Source of the DNA: JAFGCL01 sp964423835
Lineage (GTDB): Bacteria; Chloroflexota; Dehalococcoidia; UBA2247; RBG-13-53-26
Reading direction: 5' to 3'
Length of the DNA stretch: 64,000 nt
Assembly (NCBI GenBank): GCA_964423835.1
Contig: CAYRGJ010000004.1
Location: 1 to 64,000, forward strand
Part shown: piece by piece, positions 33,601 to 41,370 of the stretch
Numbering within the stretch: the first letter of the stretch is position 1
Layout: each line of letters opens with the position of its first letter
Position numbers and translations under genes: made by a program
The notes under the pieces: generated by a model
The model's input: only the letters and a program-made list of their open reading frames with translations
Databases searched by the model: none
Told to the model about the DNA's origin: nothing

Positions 33601-34217
33601 GCTATTTGGAACCTGTTTCTGGTCCGGGAGACGCCCTGCGTCTGGCGGGTGACCTCAATGGTGACGGATGGCCGGAGTTGGCTGTGCTGGCTAGCTATCT
33701 GCCAATGGGCGGGCATTGCCTCGCCCTTGTGGATCTGCACGAAGGACGAGTTCTCGGATACACCGGTAGCCTGAGCACCCTCGATTTCTTCGAAGCTAGC
33801 GAGCGCTTCACCATAGGCTTTGCGGTGAAGGGGACTGTCTGTCTCGCCAGACTCGATAGTGCATTGCGGGTGACATCGCCCATGGAGGGCGATGTGGTCG
33901 GGTCTCGGGTGAGGATCGCTTGGGAAGGTGGGCCTATTTCCTCGTCCACCTCGATATTCGTCGACGGATACGAAAGCGCCAGAACTAGCGATGATGAGGC
34001 TATTTTGCAGGTGACTGCAGGTGAACACGAGGTCGTGATCCGTTCGGTGGATGAGTTCGGCACTGTGAGTTATGCCGTAGTGCATTTCAGGGCAGAGGGG
34101 GCGCCCTGGGCGTTGATCCTGGCCTGTCTTTCAGTGATAGGGCTGTTGGCGGCGTATTTCGCTGTCGGATGGGCCAGGGTCGTACGCAGACTGAATACGC
34201 GGAAGGCAGATACGTGA
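30690..34217 (+). CDS. giant membrane-anchored FG-GAP/VCBS repeat protein, possible anti-sigma sensor
   Basis: A protein of 1,175 residues (1,178 from a GTG at 30681). A basic cytoplasmic N-terminus of about 70 residues with helices resembling anti-sigma starts, a membrane segment (LAAFCASALIMVLVGFAAGP), then about 1,050 extracytoplasmic residues. These hold at least seven calcium-type DxDxDG motifs of FG-GAP repeats: DQDGDGSDELLVG, DDLTGDGTQDILGW, DLNQDGTSEL, DIDGDGIQEI, DLDGDGFQDS, DVSGDGIVDLAVS and DLNGDGWPELAVL. PQQ-like propeller strands (GAEIWRF, LWTYS) alternate with them, and a C-terminal helix near 1143-1165 returns to the cytoplasm. It follows the sigma factor by about 40 nt and overlaps the ABC gene. 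Confidence 0.82.
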   Translation: MNEEQIIEKLRSVDLPKADLAEHRQHLRAALLARGSFRKKSGHLCSSSRISAMYRRMVPVLSATPRRFTWRLAAFCASALIMVLVGFAAGPFLEGKSPAAQAAEIACNSAEVKKALGGDGQVLRVIDKGETSLVILRGAGATATSGDIVLAEVDMTSRTVTSATRVNSSTYRSTYSDCDTLIANLMPGGSDTVVLSTPLELRAICNGASLWSTMSIGEPEAAVNDITGDETRDLIISAGPLIECCDGATGASIWTFDCGQRRVFENGVGWGGEDVRIWNIGLLESGDSQSVVVETDWQIFCVSAWSGAEIWRFRSQERVRTTATVPDQDGDGSDELLVGTYEGNLHLLCGNSGECKWKRDIGAEWVENGELQHGAIVGVEIMDSGGREAAVAVGDGRTCLIDMGSGAIKWENQVTFRELSNSLEIWPVQDVTADEFPDLLVSKGYVKEAAEASTSADGIESVTMPLRSVALLNGADGNAVWTGQLYTAGSVVTVIDDEPVMLELHPEFGIRTINLSDGQMRGHLALPRLDGTVSQLGSMSDGNYVLITENGSLAALSPDGKLLWTYSRLSSARVQTGMFTPDATPDFLVLGWAAPGAGIGQLTVLDGVTKEEVWRYDVAATDSEDTLRGALVIDDLTGDGTQDILGWAGKEVTEFNGADGLVCSVDVGLTVNSIQPCRVAGSPAFLVCSGQDLTIIDGQGSRLWQSSNTDWDIPDIATFEVLNDLNQDGTSELVLSSSRCISVVVSDGVSPLNFEVFRSVNADPGKSMQLKELADDIDGDGIQEIACFSYDTGAAVTNGVLLVFSPGNGRIWHQWDMPVTVDLACADLDGDGFQDSLLHRQLGFREAPDGSYFGPVYEETMLEVYSGRDGSVLWSHFFEEDRWHAGVAKMPATPVGDVSGDGIVDLAVSSIVALSSGFGIATDSDGFTEDRFLHETHVAVYSISNGALLKDLVLPQAQRDSQAVSEVSHSSYLEPVSGPGDALRLAGDLNGDGWPELAVLASYLPMGGHCLALVDLHEGRVLGYTGSLSTLDFFEASERFTIGFAVKGTVCLARLDSALRVTSPMEGDVVGSRVRIAWEGGPISSSTSIFVDGYESARTSDDEAILQVTAGEHEVVIRSVDEFGTVSYAVVHFRAEGAPWALILACLSVIGLLAAYFAVGWARVVRRLNTRKADT

Positions 34218-35143
34218 ACAGTGATCTGATGATCGAGACGGCTGGCCTGACCAAGGCCTTCGGCAAGCGTGTGGCTGTTGACAGGCTCAATCTCAAGGTG
34301 CGCCGCGGTCTCATACACGGTTTCGTCGGCCCGAATGGTGCGGGGAAGACGACGACGATGAAGATGCTTGTTGGATCTATCAAGAATACCGGAGGCTATG
34401 GCTATGTGAATGGATACGGAATCGGCACGCTTGATGCGAGGAGGTCTCTGGGCTTCTCTCCCGAGAAGCCTGCGTTCTACGGAGACATGACGGGCTGGGA
34501 GTACCTCGTCTACATGGGGCGGTTGGGTGGCATGAAGCAGCATGCGGCCCAGAAGCGAGCCAGCGAGCTCATGAGTTGGTTGGGTTTGGGCGACTGCTGC
34601 AGATCAAACATAGGCAGGTTCAGCGCTGGCATGAAGCAGCGGCTCAGCTTGGCTCAGGCAATGACGCACCAACCGCAACTACTCATTCTCGATGAGCCGA
34701 CTGCCAACCTCGACCCCGATGGGCGGATGGCGCTGATTGAAAAGCTCAGAGAACTGCGGCGTGAACTGAAGATGACGATATTCATCAGCAGTCACATTCT
34801 GCCGGAACTTGAGCAGCTTCTGGATACCGTGACCTTGATCGACAATGGCAGAATTGTTGTGGAAGATAGCGTGCAGGGCCTCAAACAGACGGTCGCCACC
34901 CATCGATATGCCCTCAGGGTGTCTAGGCGTGACGAAGTCCTCAAGGCTTTGCAGGGCCAGGAATCGGGAGGAGTGGATAGCGACGACGATGGAACGATAC
35001 ACCTCACTAGCTCGAACTTCGTTGAGCTGCAAGCCCGCGTGATGGAAGCCGTAGCGGAGGCCGGTGCAGACATTGACTACTTCGGTAAGGAGCAGGCGAC
35101 TCTGCAGGATGTTTACCGCAAGAAGTTGGGAAGGGATAGCTAG
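34214..35143 (+). CDS. ABC transporter ATP-binding protein
   Basis: A 309-residue ATPase with GFVGPNGAGKTTTMKMLVG (Walker A), SPEKPAFYGDMTGWEYL (Q-loop), FSAGMKQRLSLAQAM (signature, with SAG for SGG), LLILDEPTANLDPDGR (Walker B) and the switch ISSHILPEL. The C-terminal domain of about 90 residues (LRVSRRDEVLKAL, QEATLQDVYRKKL-like end) is typical of drug or bacteriocin exporters. GTG at 34214 overlaps the previous stop as GTGA. With the next permease it completes the cassette. Confidence 0.92.
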   Translation: MNSDLMIETAGLTKAFGKRVAVDRLNLKVRRGLIHGFVGPNGAGKTTTMKMLVGSIKNTGGYGYVNGYGIGTLDARRSLGFSPEKPAFYGDMTGWEYLVYMGRLGGMKQHAAQKRASELMSWLGLGDCCRSNIGRFSAGMKQRLSLAQAMTHQPQLLILDEPTANLDPDGRMALIEKLRELRRELKMTIFISSHILPELEQLLDTVTLIDNGRIVVEDSVQGLKQTVATHRYALRVSRRDEVLKALQGQESGGVDSDDDGTIHLTSSNFVELQARVMEAVAEAGADIDYFGKEQATLQDVYRKKLGRDS

Positions 35144-35144
35144 G

Positions 35145-36044
35145 ATGGGTTCTTGGTGCGTATTCGAGAAAACATTCACTGATCTGACCCGTTGGAGGAG
35201 CGCACTGCTGGTGATCATGGTGGCCACTGTATTCATGGTCGGTAGCGTCTTCATAGCTTGCGAGGAAGAGCAGGTATCTCTCGAAATGCGGACCTACTTC
35301 GCGACCAGCCAACTCCTTCTGCTGGCATACTTCATCCTTGCAGGATTCCTCATAGCCATGTTGGTGTCATCGACAGCAGCCCGCTTCATTGCGGAGGAGG
35401 AGATCAGTGGCACTTTGCTCATTCTTGCGAGCAAGCCAATCAGGCGGAGAGACATACTGCTGGGGAAATCGGCTGCCCTGCTATTGCGGACGGTTCTACT
35501 GGAGGCTATCCTTCTCATCTTGCTAGCGTTGGGGTCGAGTCTAGTCCTTCATCTTGATACCGCCCTTGCGCCGTTTCTCAAGGCTGTCCTTTGGCTTCTA
35601 CTGTACTCGTTTCTGACCGTCTGCCTCTTTGGCGCTGTGGCGGCGGCGTTCTCTTCCCTCAGCAAGAACCTTGTGTTGATTATGACCTTCATGTCACTTA
35701 TGGTGATGTTCTGCTATCTTGTGGGCCCCTTGGTTCGATCTGCCATGCCGGCTGATGGCGGGATTTACTTGCGCTACCATCTTTATTACGTCGACCTCTC
35801 CTACCATTTGCAGAATGCCTTTGTCCCTTTCTGGGCGCATGCGAGCGGCGGCGAAATCATACCCCAGTTTTCTGGCTGGTTCGGTTTCCGCTATATAGTG
35901 ACGCAGCCCAGCGGCCTTTGCCTCGAATCCGTCCAGACCTGTGGGTATGTTCACCCACTGGCCTCAATGGCCGTAATCCTCTCCGTCACTGCCCTTGCCC
36001 TCCTCGTCGCCTGGCAGGCCCTCGAGCGCAGGGACATACACTGA
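35145..36044 (+). CDS. ABC-2 type permease (NosY-like)
   Basis: A 299-residue membrane protein starting 1 nt after the ATPase stop behind GGGA. Six hydrophobic segments include ALLVIMVATVFMVGSVFIA, FILAGFLIAMLVSST, LLRTVLLEAILLILLALGS and SMAVILSVTALALLVAWQAL. AARFIAEEEISGTLLILASKPIRRRDILLGK is the coupling-helix motif of ABC-2 permeases that recognise the ATPase (given in words: a GTLLxLxSKPIxR pattern near residue 85). Residues 195-265 form an outside loop. The exported substrate is unknown; this is the last gene of the low-GC cassette. Confidence 0.9.
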   Translation: MGSWCVFEKTFTDLTRWRSALLVIMVATVFMVGSVFIACEEEQVSLEMRTYFATSQLLLLAYFILAGFLIAMLVSSTAARFIAEEEISGTLLILASKPIRRRDILLGKSAALLLRTVLLEAILLILLALGSSLVLHLDTALAPFLKAVLWLLLYSFLTVCLFGAVAAAFSSLSKNLVLIMTFMSLMVMFCYLVGPLVRSAMPADGGIYLRYHLYYVDLSYHLQNAFVPFWAHASGGEIIPQFSGWFGFRYIVTQPSGLCLESVQTCGYVHPLASMAVILSVTALALLVAWQALERRDIH

Positions 36045-36120
36045 CGCCCGGCGATTGACGGGCCCCGCCGATTGACGCCCGCACTCCCTGCCCACTACCA
36101 TATCCGCAATACCCTGTGAG

Positions 36121-36138
36121 CGGGCCTTCCGCCCGCGC
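36121..36138. terminator. short GC hairpin after the cassette
   Basis: GCGGGC-CTTCC-GCCCGC lies between the permease stop and the MFS start. A stem of 6 bp without U-run; it is a weak candidate for the transcript end. Base composition returns to GC-rich here. Confidence 0.3.
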
Positions 36139-36152
36139 GGGGACATCGCAGC

Positions 36153-37364
36153 ATGGCAGCATCCAGAACCAGGACCTTCAACTACGGCTGGGTGGTGATC
36201 GGGGCCTTCCTGGCCATCGACTCCGCCATCATGGGCGTCACCTTCTCCCTGGGCATCATGCTGCCGCTGATCGCCAAGGACCTGGACATGAGCCTGGCCC
36301 AGTCCAGCTGGCTGGGGGCCGTCAACTGGGAGGTCACCGGGCTGCTGTCCATCCCTGTGGCCTTCCGCCTCTCCCGCTACAGCCCCAAGGCCCTGGTCAG
36401 CTGGGCATCCCTCCTCGCGGCGCCGCTGCTGCTGGCCCAGGGCCTGGCCCCCAACTACTGGCTGCTGCTGGTCTTCCGCGTGGTGTACCTGGCCGTGGGC
36501 CTGGCCCGCATAGCGGCCCGGCCTACCCTCATCCAGCAGTGGTTCCCCAGGGAGAAGATCCCGCTGGTCAACGGCGTTCTGACCGTGGCCATGGGACTGG
36601 CCGGCGGGGTGGTGGTGTTCTTCATGGGAGACCTGATGGAGGCGCTGGACGGCTGGCGCAACACCTTTCACCTTTTCGCCGGCATCGCGGTCGTGCTGAC
36701 CGTGGCCTGGGTGGTACTGGGCCGGGAGAACCCGGGGTCAGGCATCCGGGAGCAGCCCCCGGCACCGGGCGCCCTGAAGGCGGTCCTGACCAACAAGACC
36801 CTGTGGCTGCTGGGCATCGGGGTCACCGGCGACCTGATCTGCTGGGGGGCCATGGAGACCCTCTGGCCAACCTATGTGGTGGAGGAAGGATTCATTACGC
36901 TGCAGAAGGCCAGCTTCTGCGAGGGCATCTCGTACTTTGGCTTTGCAGCCGGCTCGGTGCTGGGAGGTCTGGCGGCCATGAGGCTGGGGCGCCGCAAGCC
37001 GGTGCTGTGGCTGTCGGGGCTGATTCTCCCCGTGGTGACCATCGACGTGCTCTACTCGCGCTCGTTCCCGGTGCTGGCCCTGCTCTGGTTCATATGGGGC
37101 CTGGCGGAGCTCTACACCCCGGTCATGATGACCATCCCCTACGAGCTGCCGGGTGTCAAGCCCCAGGACGTGGTGCTGGCCAGCGCCTTCGTGATGACCG
37201 TGTTCACCGCCGGATCCGGCCTGGGTCCCATCCTGGCAGGGCAGCTGGCCAACGTCGTTGGCCTGGAGAAGGCCCTGCTGGTGACCTGCTTCTTCCCCCT
37301 TCTGCTCTTCATGACGGGGCTGCTGATAATGGAGACCGGGCCGGCGGCGCGCCGCCGCTCATGA
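36153..37364 (+). CDS. MFS transporter
   Basis: A 403-residue carrier with 12 predicted helices. It opens FNYGWVVIGAFLAIDSAIMG; the loop after helix 4 has RPTLIQQWFPREKIPLVNG, seen in OFA- and monocarboxylate-like families. The central cytoplasmic stretch is short. Its start has no strong ribosome-binding site. A second MFS gene follows 92 nt later, only distantly similar. The substrate is unknown; an organic anion is likely from the family. Confidence 0.9.
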   Translation: MAASRTRTFNYGWVVIGAFLAIDSAIMGVTFSLGIMLPLIAKDLDMSLAQSSWLGAVNWEVTGLLSIPVAFRLSRYSPKALVSWASLLAAPLLLAQGLAPNYWLLLVFRVVYLAVGLARIAARPTLIQQWFPREKIPLVNGVLTVAMGLAGGVVVFFMGDLMEALDGWRNTFHLFAGIAVVLTVAWVVLGRENPGSGIREQPPAPGALKAVLTNKTLWLLGIGVTGDLICWGAMETLWPTYVVEEGFITLQKASFCEGISYFGFAAGSVLGGLAAMRLGRRKPVLWLSGLILPVVTIDVLYSRSFPVLALLWFIWGLAELYTPVMMTIPYELPGVKPQDVVLASAFVMTVFTAGSGLGPILAGQLANVVGLEKALLVTCFFPLLLFMTGLLIMETGPAARRRS

Positions 37365-37456
37365 CCGCCGGGGACCGTGGCCGCCCCCGGGTGGTATAAT
37401 CGGGCCCAGTCCGGCGGACCGGTCCTGCTGCCCGGCGGCAGACTGGCAGAGGTGAG

Positions 37457-38731
37457 ATGACCACTGGCCCCGAACGCGGGAAGCTCTACTATGGCTGGGT
37501 GGTGCTGGCGGCCTCCGTTGTCATAGCGCTGCTGACCACCGGCGTGCAGACCTCCTTTGGCGTGTTCCTCAAGCCGCTGGAGGAGGACTTCGGCTGGACC
37601 CGGGCCGCCGTGTCCCTGGTGCCCAGCGTCAACCTGGTGGTTACCTGCCTCTTCTTCCCCGTGGCCGGCTGGCTGTCCGACACCCGCGGGCCCAGGGGAG
37701 TGGTGCTGGTGGGTGGGGCCTTCGCCGCCCTGGGGATGGTGCTGGCCAGCCGGCTGGGCGCCCCCTGGCAGCTATACGTCTACTACAGCGTCATGTTGGG
37801 CATCGGGGTGGCCTTCGCCAGCACGCCGGCCACGGCCTCCGTGACCCGCTGGTTCGAGCGGCGCCGGGGCACGGCGCTGGGAATCCTGCAGACCGGCACC
37901 GCCATGGGGACTATTACCATGGCGCCGCTGGCAGGGTACCTGGTGGACGCCCATGGCTGGCGGACCTCGTTCCTGGTCATCGGCCTGCTCGCCCTGGCGG
38001 TGCTGGCGGCCGCCCTGTGGCTGCGGAAGCAGCCCCCGGCGGGCCTGCCCCCGAACGAGCGGGCTGCGGGGAGCCGTGAGCGCGAGCCGGAGACGGAGAT
38101 CGAGTCGGCGACGGCATCCTTCCAGGAGGGCGGGCTCTCCCTGTCACAGGCGCTGCGCACGCGCGCCTTCTGGCTGCTGTTCCTGATGTATGCCCTGTCG
38201 TACGGCACCCTGATGATGAACACGGGGCACCTCGTGGCCCGCGTGGAAGATGCCGGGATCTCGGAGGGAACGGCGGCCGCCTGCCTCAGCGCCATAGGCG
38301 CCGGGAACCTGGTGGGCTTCATCGGCGGGGGGATGCTTGCGGACAGGCTGGGGCGGAAGCGGGTAATGGTGGTCTCCCTGTTGGTCCAGTCGGCCCTGAT
38401 GGTGTGGTTGATCTACGCCGGCTCCACGTGGATGTTCTTCGCGTTTGCCGCTGCCTGGGGCGCCGTCATCGGAGGGTGGGCCCCGCTCATGCCCACGGTG
38501 GCCGGGGACCTCTTCGGCCTGCGCCGCATCGGCAGCATCGTAGGGGTAGTCTCGATGACCTACGGTGTGGGTGGCGCCGTGGGGCTGTATGGCGCCGGCT
38601 GGGTCCACACGGCCACGGGCAGCTACACCGCGGCCTATGCGGTGGGGGCGGGCGCCCTTCTCCTGTCCGCCGCCATCGTCCCCCTGCTGAAGCCGCCGCG
38701 GGTGGGGCCGCAGGGCTCCACGCCTGAGTAG
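37457..38731 (+). CDS. MFS transporter, OFA-like
   Basis: A 424-residue, 12-helix carrier starting behind GAGGTGAG. KLYYGWVVLAASVVIALLTTGV and FGVFLKPLEEDFGWTRA are the OFA signature, close to the partial carrier at 1-1067. The helix 2-3 loop GWLSDTRGPRGVV and helix 8-9 loop GGGMLADRLGRKRV are the two MFS gates. A 35-residue Glu/Ser-rich central loop (GSREREPETEIES) separates the halves. Related proteins exchange oxalate, lactate or other monocarboxylates. Confidence 0.92.
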   Translation: MTTGPERGKLYYGWVVLAASVVIALLTTGVQTSFGVFLKPLEEDFGWTRAAVSLVPSVNLVVTCLFFPVAGWLSDTRGPRGVVLVGGAFAALGMVLASRLGAPWQLYVYYSVMLGIGVAFASTPATASVTRWFERRRGTALGILQTGTAMGTITMAPLAGYLVDAHGWRTSFLVIGLLALAVLAAALWLRKQPPAGLPPNERAAGSREREPETEIESATASFQEGGLSLSQALRTRAFWLLFLMYALSYGTLMMNTGHLVARVEDAGISEGTAAACLSAIGAGNLVGFIGGGMLADRLGRKRVMVVSLLVQSALMVWLIYAGSTWMFFAFAAAWGAVIGGWAPLMPTVAGDLFGLRRIGSIVGVVSMTYGVGGAVGLYGAGWVHTATGSYTAAYAVGAGALLLSAAIVPLLKPPRVGPQGSTPE

Positions 38732-38847
38732 GGTCCGCGGCTGGCGCCGGCCGCCGCGGCCCTGCAGTCAGCGCAACCGGATACCCGGACCCCTCGGCGC
38801 TGCTATTCGGTCCATGCCGCACCGGGCCGGGCCCGGGCCCCCCGGTA

Positions 38848-39051
38848 TCAGTCTCGGAGGTTACCGCGGGCGGCCAGTGACCGGCCCAGGAAGTAGTAGA
38901 GCAGGAGCCCCAGCACCGGCAGGAAGACGATGCCCAGTATCCACAGGGCCTTGGTTCCTGGCTCCAGGGGCTGGTGCATGCAGTCCACTATGGCCCAGGC
39001 ATCCAGCGCCAGGACGAAGAGGAACAGCACCGTGCCGAAGAAGATGTACAT
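38848..39051 (-). CDS. PLDc_N-type small membrane protein
   Basis: A 67-residue protein behind GGAAAGGAGG: two membrane helices (IFFGTVLFLFVLALDAWAIV and LWILGIVFLPVLGLLLYYFLG) joined by DCMHQPLEPGTKA. This is the phospholipase-D-nuclease N-terminal (PLDc_N) pattern without a nuclease domain, a common stand-alone form. Function unknown. It faces the MFS gene. Confidence 0.82.
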   Translation of the reverse strand: MYIFFGTVLFLFVLALDAWAIVDCMHQPLEPGTKALWILGIVFLPVLGLLLYYFLGRSLAARGNLRD

Positions 39052-39172
39052 GGCCCCTCCTTTCCGCGTCGCCGCGAGGCAGGCGCGAATCACCGCCCGG
39101 CAACCTGCCGCGGGGCATCGCCACCCGCATTCTATCACCCTGTCAAGGCCGCGGCAGCCGCCTGCCCGGGGG

Positions 39173-39802
39173 CTAGTCGCAGAAGATCTGGGTGGCGTAC
39201 CCGCCGCTGTACCCTATGCCGGTGCGACGGTAGGCCGTGTTCATGATGTTGGCCCGGTGCCCCGGCGAGCCCAGCCAGCCGCTCACGAAGGCCTGCGCGG
39301 TGGGGTACCCCACGGCCACGTTCTCGCCGACCCTGGAGGCGCCCAGCTGCTGCTGTATGCTGGCGGCCCTCTCGGCGAAACCGTCGTGGCTCAAGACGCC
39401 GGTCCGGGCCATGTCCTGGCTGTGCCCCAGGGCGAGGCTATCCATGGCGTCCACGCGGACAAGGGGCTCCAGGCCCTCGGCGGCCCGGGCCTGGTTGACC
39501 AGCGAGAGGACCTCGTCCTCCATGGTGGGCTGGGTCTGATTATCGGTGGGGCCGGTCTGATTGTCGGTGGGGCCGGTCTGGTTGTCAGTGGGGCCCGTCT
39601 GCTTGTCAGTGGGACCCGTCTGGTTGTCGGTGGGGGCAGTCTGGCCGTCGGTCTGATTGTCGGTGGCGCTGGTCTGGTTGTCAGCCGGCGGCTGGTCTCC
39701 GGCTCCGCAGGCCATGCCGGCCGCCAGGCAGGCCAGAAGGGCTATGACCATCGCCGCCGCCCTCAGGTAGCGGAGCACGCGCCTCCTGGCCTCGGTGTTC
39801 AC
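39173..39802 (-). CDS. CAP-domain lipoprotein with TDNQTGP repeats
   Basis: About 209 residues from GTG 39802 (a GTG at 39856 would lengthen a clumsy N-terminus). A signal peptide (VLRYLRAAAMVIALLACLAA) leads to a lipobox-like GMAC. Then comes a flexible stalk of about seven heptads of the TDNQTGP type. The rest is a CAP/SCP domain: VNQARAAEGLEPLVR, GHSQDMARTGVLSH, GENVAVGYPTAQAFVSGWLG and SPGHRANIMNTAYRRTGIG. CAP proteins of this YkwD type are extracellular, with unsettled activity. The stalk probably lifts the domain off the membrane. Confidence 0.9.
   Translation of the reverse strand: MNTEARRRVLRYLRAAAMVIALLACLAAGMACGAGDQPPADNQTSATDNQTDGQTAPTDNQTGPTDKQTGPTDNQTGPTDNQTGPTDNQTQPTMEDEVLSLVNQARAAEGLEPLVRVDAMDSLALGHSQDMARTGVLSHDGFAERAASIQQQLGASRVGENVAVGYPTAQAFVSGWLGSPGHRANIMNTAYRRTGIGYSGGYATQIFCD
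39530..39665 (-). repeat. 21-bp coding repeats (TDNQTGP stalk)
   Basis: Tandem heptapeptide-coding units, TDNQTGP with variants TDKQTGP and TDGQTAP, in the stalk of the CAP lipoprotein. Copies are similar enough at base level to vary in number by slippage. Confidence 0.8.
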
Positions 39803-39978
39803 GGCCGGGATTCTAGGCCGGACGCCGGGCACGGTCAAGACCCTGCGCTCGTTCACGGTCTCACATGTATCTGGACGAGGTCAGGTCCCCGGCGCCCCCG
39901 GGCGGCGCCGGGCCGTTCGCCGCGGCCCGATTGATATTCTCCTGCAGGCCCCATATGATGAGGCGAAGGAGACCGCCC

Positions 39979-40965
39979 ATGAAGGCTATCGTGTGCACCA
40001 GGCTGGGCCTGCCCAGGCCGGCCCGGTACCGGGACGTCCCGCAGCCCGTTCCCGGGGAGGGCCAGGTCCTCATCGAGGTCCATGCATCGTCCGTGACCTT
40101 CAGCAACCTGTTCCTGTTCATGAAGCGGTGGCTGCCCTTCCGCCTGCTCCTGGGCGGTCAGCTCATCCCCGCGTCCGGGATACCTGGGACGGACGTGGCC
40201 GGGAGGGTGGCCGCTGCCGGCCCTGGTGTCAGCAAGTTCAAGCCCGGCGATGCCGTGTACGGGGACGTGTTCAGCTCAGGCAAGGGCGCCCTGGCCGAGT
40301 ACGTCTGCGCCCCGGAGAGCGTGCTGGCCCCCATGCCGGCCAACCTGACGTTCGAGGAGGCGGCCGCCGTGCCGGAGTCCGCCTTGGTGGCCCTGCGGGG
40401 CCTGCGCGACAAGGGGCAGCTGCGGCCGGGGCAGAGGGCCCTGGTCTACGGCGCGTCCGGGGGCATCGGCACCTTCGCGGTGCAGATCGCCAAGTGCCTG
40501 GGGGCGGAGGTGACCGGGGTCTGCGGCCCGCGGAACGTGGACCTGGTGCGCTCGCTGGGGGCGGACCGGGTCATCGACTACACCAGGGAGGACTTTACCC
40601 GGGGCGGGGAGCGCTACGACCTGGTCTTCGCCGCCAGGTACACCCGCCCGGCGTCCGAGATCGGGCGTGCTCTGGTGCCCGGCGGCATCTACGTCAGCAC
40701 CGGAGGCCCGTCCATGCCGCGGCTCTTCCGGGAGTTCGTCACCGGGCCGCGGGCCCTGGAGAAGGACGGCAAGAGGGTGTCCGTGATCGACATCGACTAC
40801 GACTGGGGGGACCTGGTCTTCATCAAGGAGCTCATCGAGGCCGGGCGGCTGAGGCCCGTGATAGACCGCACCTTTCCTCTGCGCCAGGCCTCAGAGGCCT
40901 TCCGGTACTATGCCGGGGGCCACGCCCGGGGCAAGGTGGTCATCACCGTGAGGGGGGCCGGCTGA
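39979..40965 (+). CDS. zinc-independent MDR oxidoreductase (quinone oxidoreductase-like)
   Basis: A 328-residue medium-chain dehydrogenase starting behind GCGAAGGAGA at ATG 39979. MKAIVCTRLGLPRPARYRDV begins the GroES-like domain; the NADPH domain has ALVYGASGGIGTFAVQIAKCLGAEVTGVCG (given by its AxGGxG core), then SLGADRVIDYTREDF. No catalytic-zinc Cys/His set is present. The final FPLRQASEAFRYYAGGHARGKVVI is typical of NAD(P)H:quinone oxidoreductase and enoyl-reductase members. The substrate is unknown. Stands alone. Confidence 0.9.
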   Translation: MKAIVCTRLGLPRPARYRDVPQPVPGEGQVLIEVHASSVTFSNLFLFMKRWLPFRLLLGGQLIPASGIPGTDVAGRVAAAGPGVSKFKPGDAVYGDVFSSGKGALAEYVCAPESVLAPMPANLTFEEAAAVPESALVALRGLRDKGQLRPGQRALVYGASGGIGTFAVQIAKCLGAEVTGVCGPRNVDLVRSLGADRVIDYTREDFTRGGERYDLVFAARYTRPASEIGRALVPGGIYVSTGGPSMPRLFREFVTGPRALEKDGKRVSVIDIDYDWGDLVFIKELIEAGRLRPVIDRTFPLRQASEAFRYYAGGHARGKVVITVRGAG

Positions 40966-40990
40966 AGCGCCGCCTCCGCGGCCCGCTGAG

Positions 40991-41194
40991 TCACTGTTCC
41001 GGCGCCGGCTCGTGGGCCTTGCGGCCGTAGACCTTCGCATAGGCCTTGCAGTAGGGGCAGATGCCGCCCTCGATGCTCTTCACGAACCAGAACCGGAAGC
41101 CCTTCTGCTTCTCCCTGGCTTTGGTGCAGACCGGGCATTCCTTGAGGCAGAACTCCGCCTGCTCGCGCTCTTTGTCGGTTATCTTCTGCTCCAT
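40991..41194 (-). CDS. small zinc-ribbon protein
   Basis: A 67-residue protein behind GGAGGGTGAC. FCLKECPVCTKAREKQKG and GGICPYCKAYAKVYG supply two CxxC pairs and an extra Cys, which probably bind one zinc. The ends are charged and flexible. No partner is evident; it faces the MDR gene and ends 25 nt from it. Family not recognised. Confidence 0.65.
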   Translation of the reverse strand: MEQKITDKEREQAEFCLKECPVCTKAREKQKGFRFWFVKSIEGGICPYCKAYAKVYGRKAHEPAPEQ

Positions 41195-41370
41195 CCGTCA
41201 CCCTCCTGTCAAGGCAGTGCGGCTGCCAATCCCAAGGCCCTCTGCCCTTGATAGCACCTGCGTGCAGAGACTGTCAAGAAATCTGTGCTATTCTATGAGC
41301 AGCCGGCGCTCACCGGTGCGGCCGGACAGGCCGGGGCGTGGAGGCTGTTGGCGCGGAGGAGGACCCGAAC

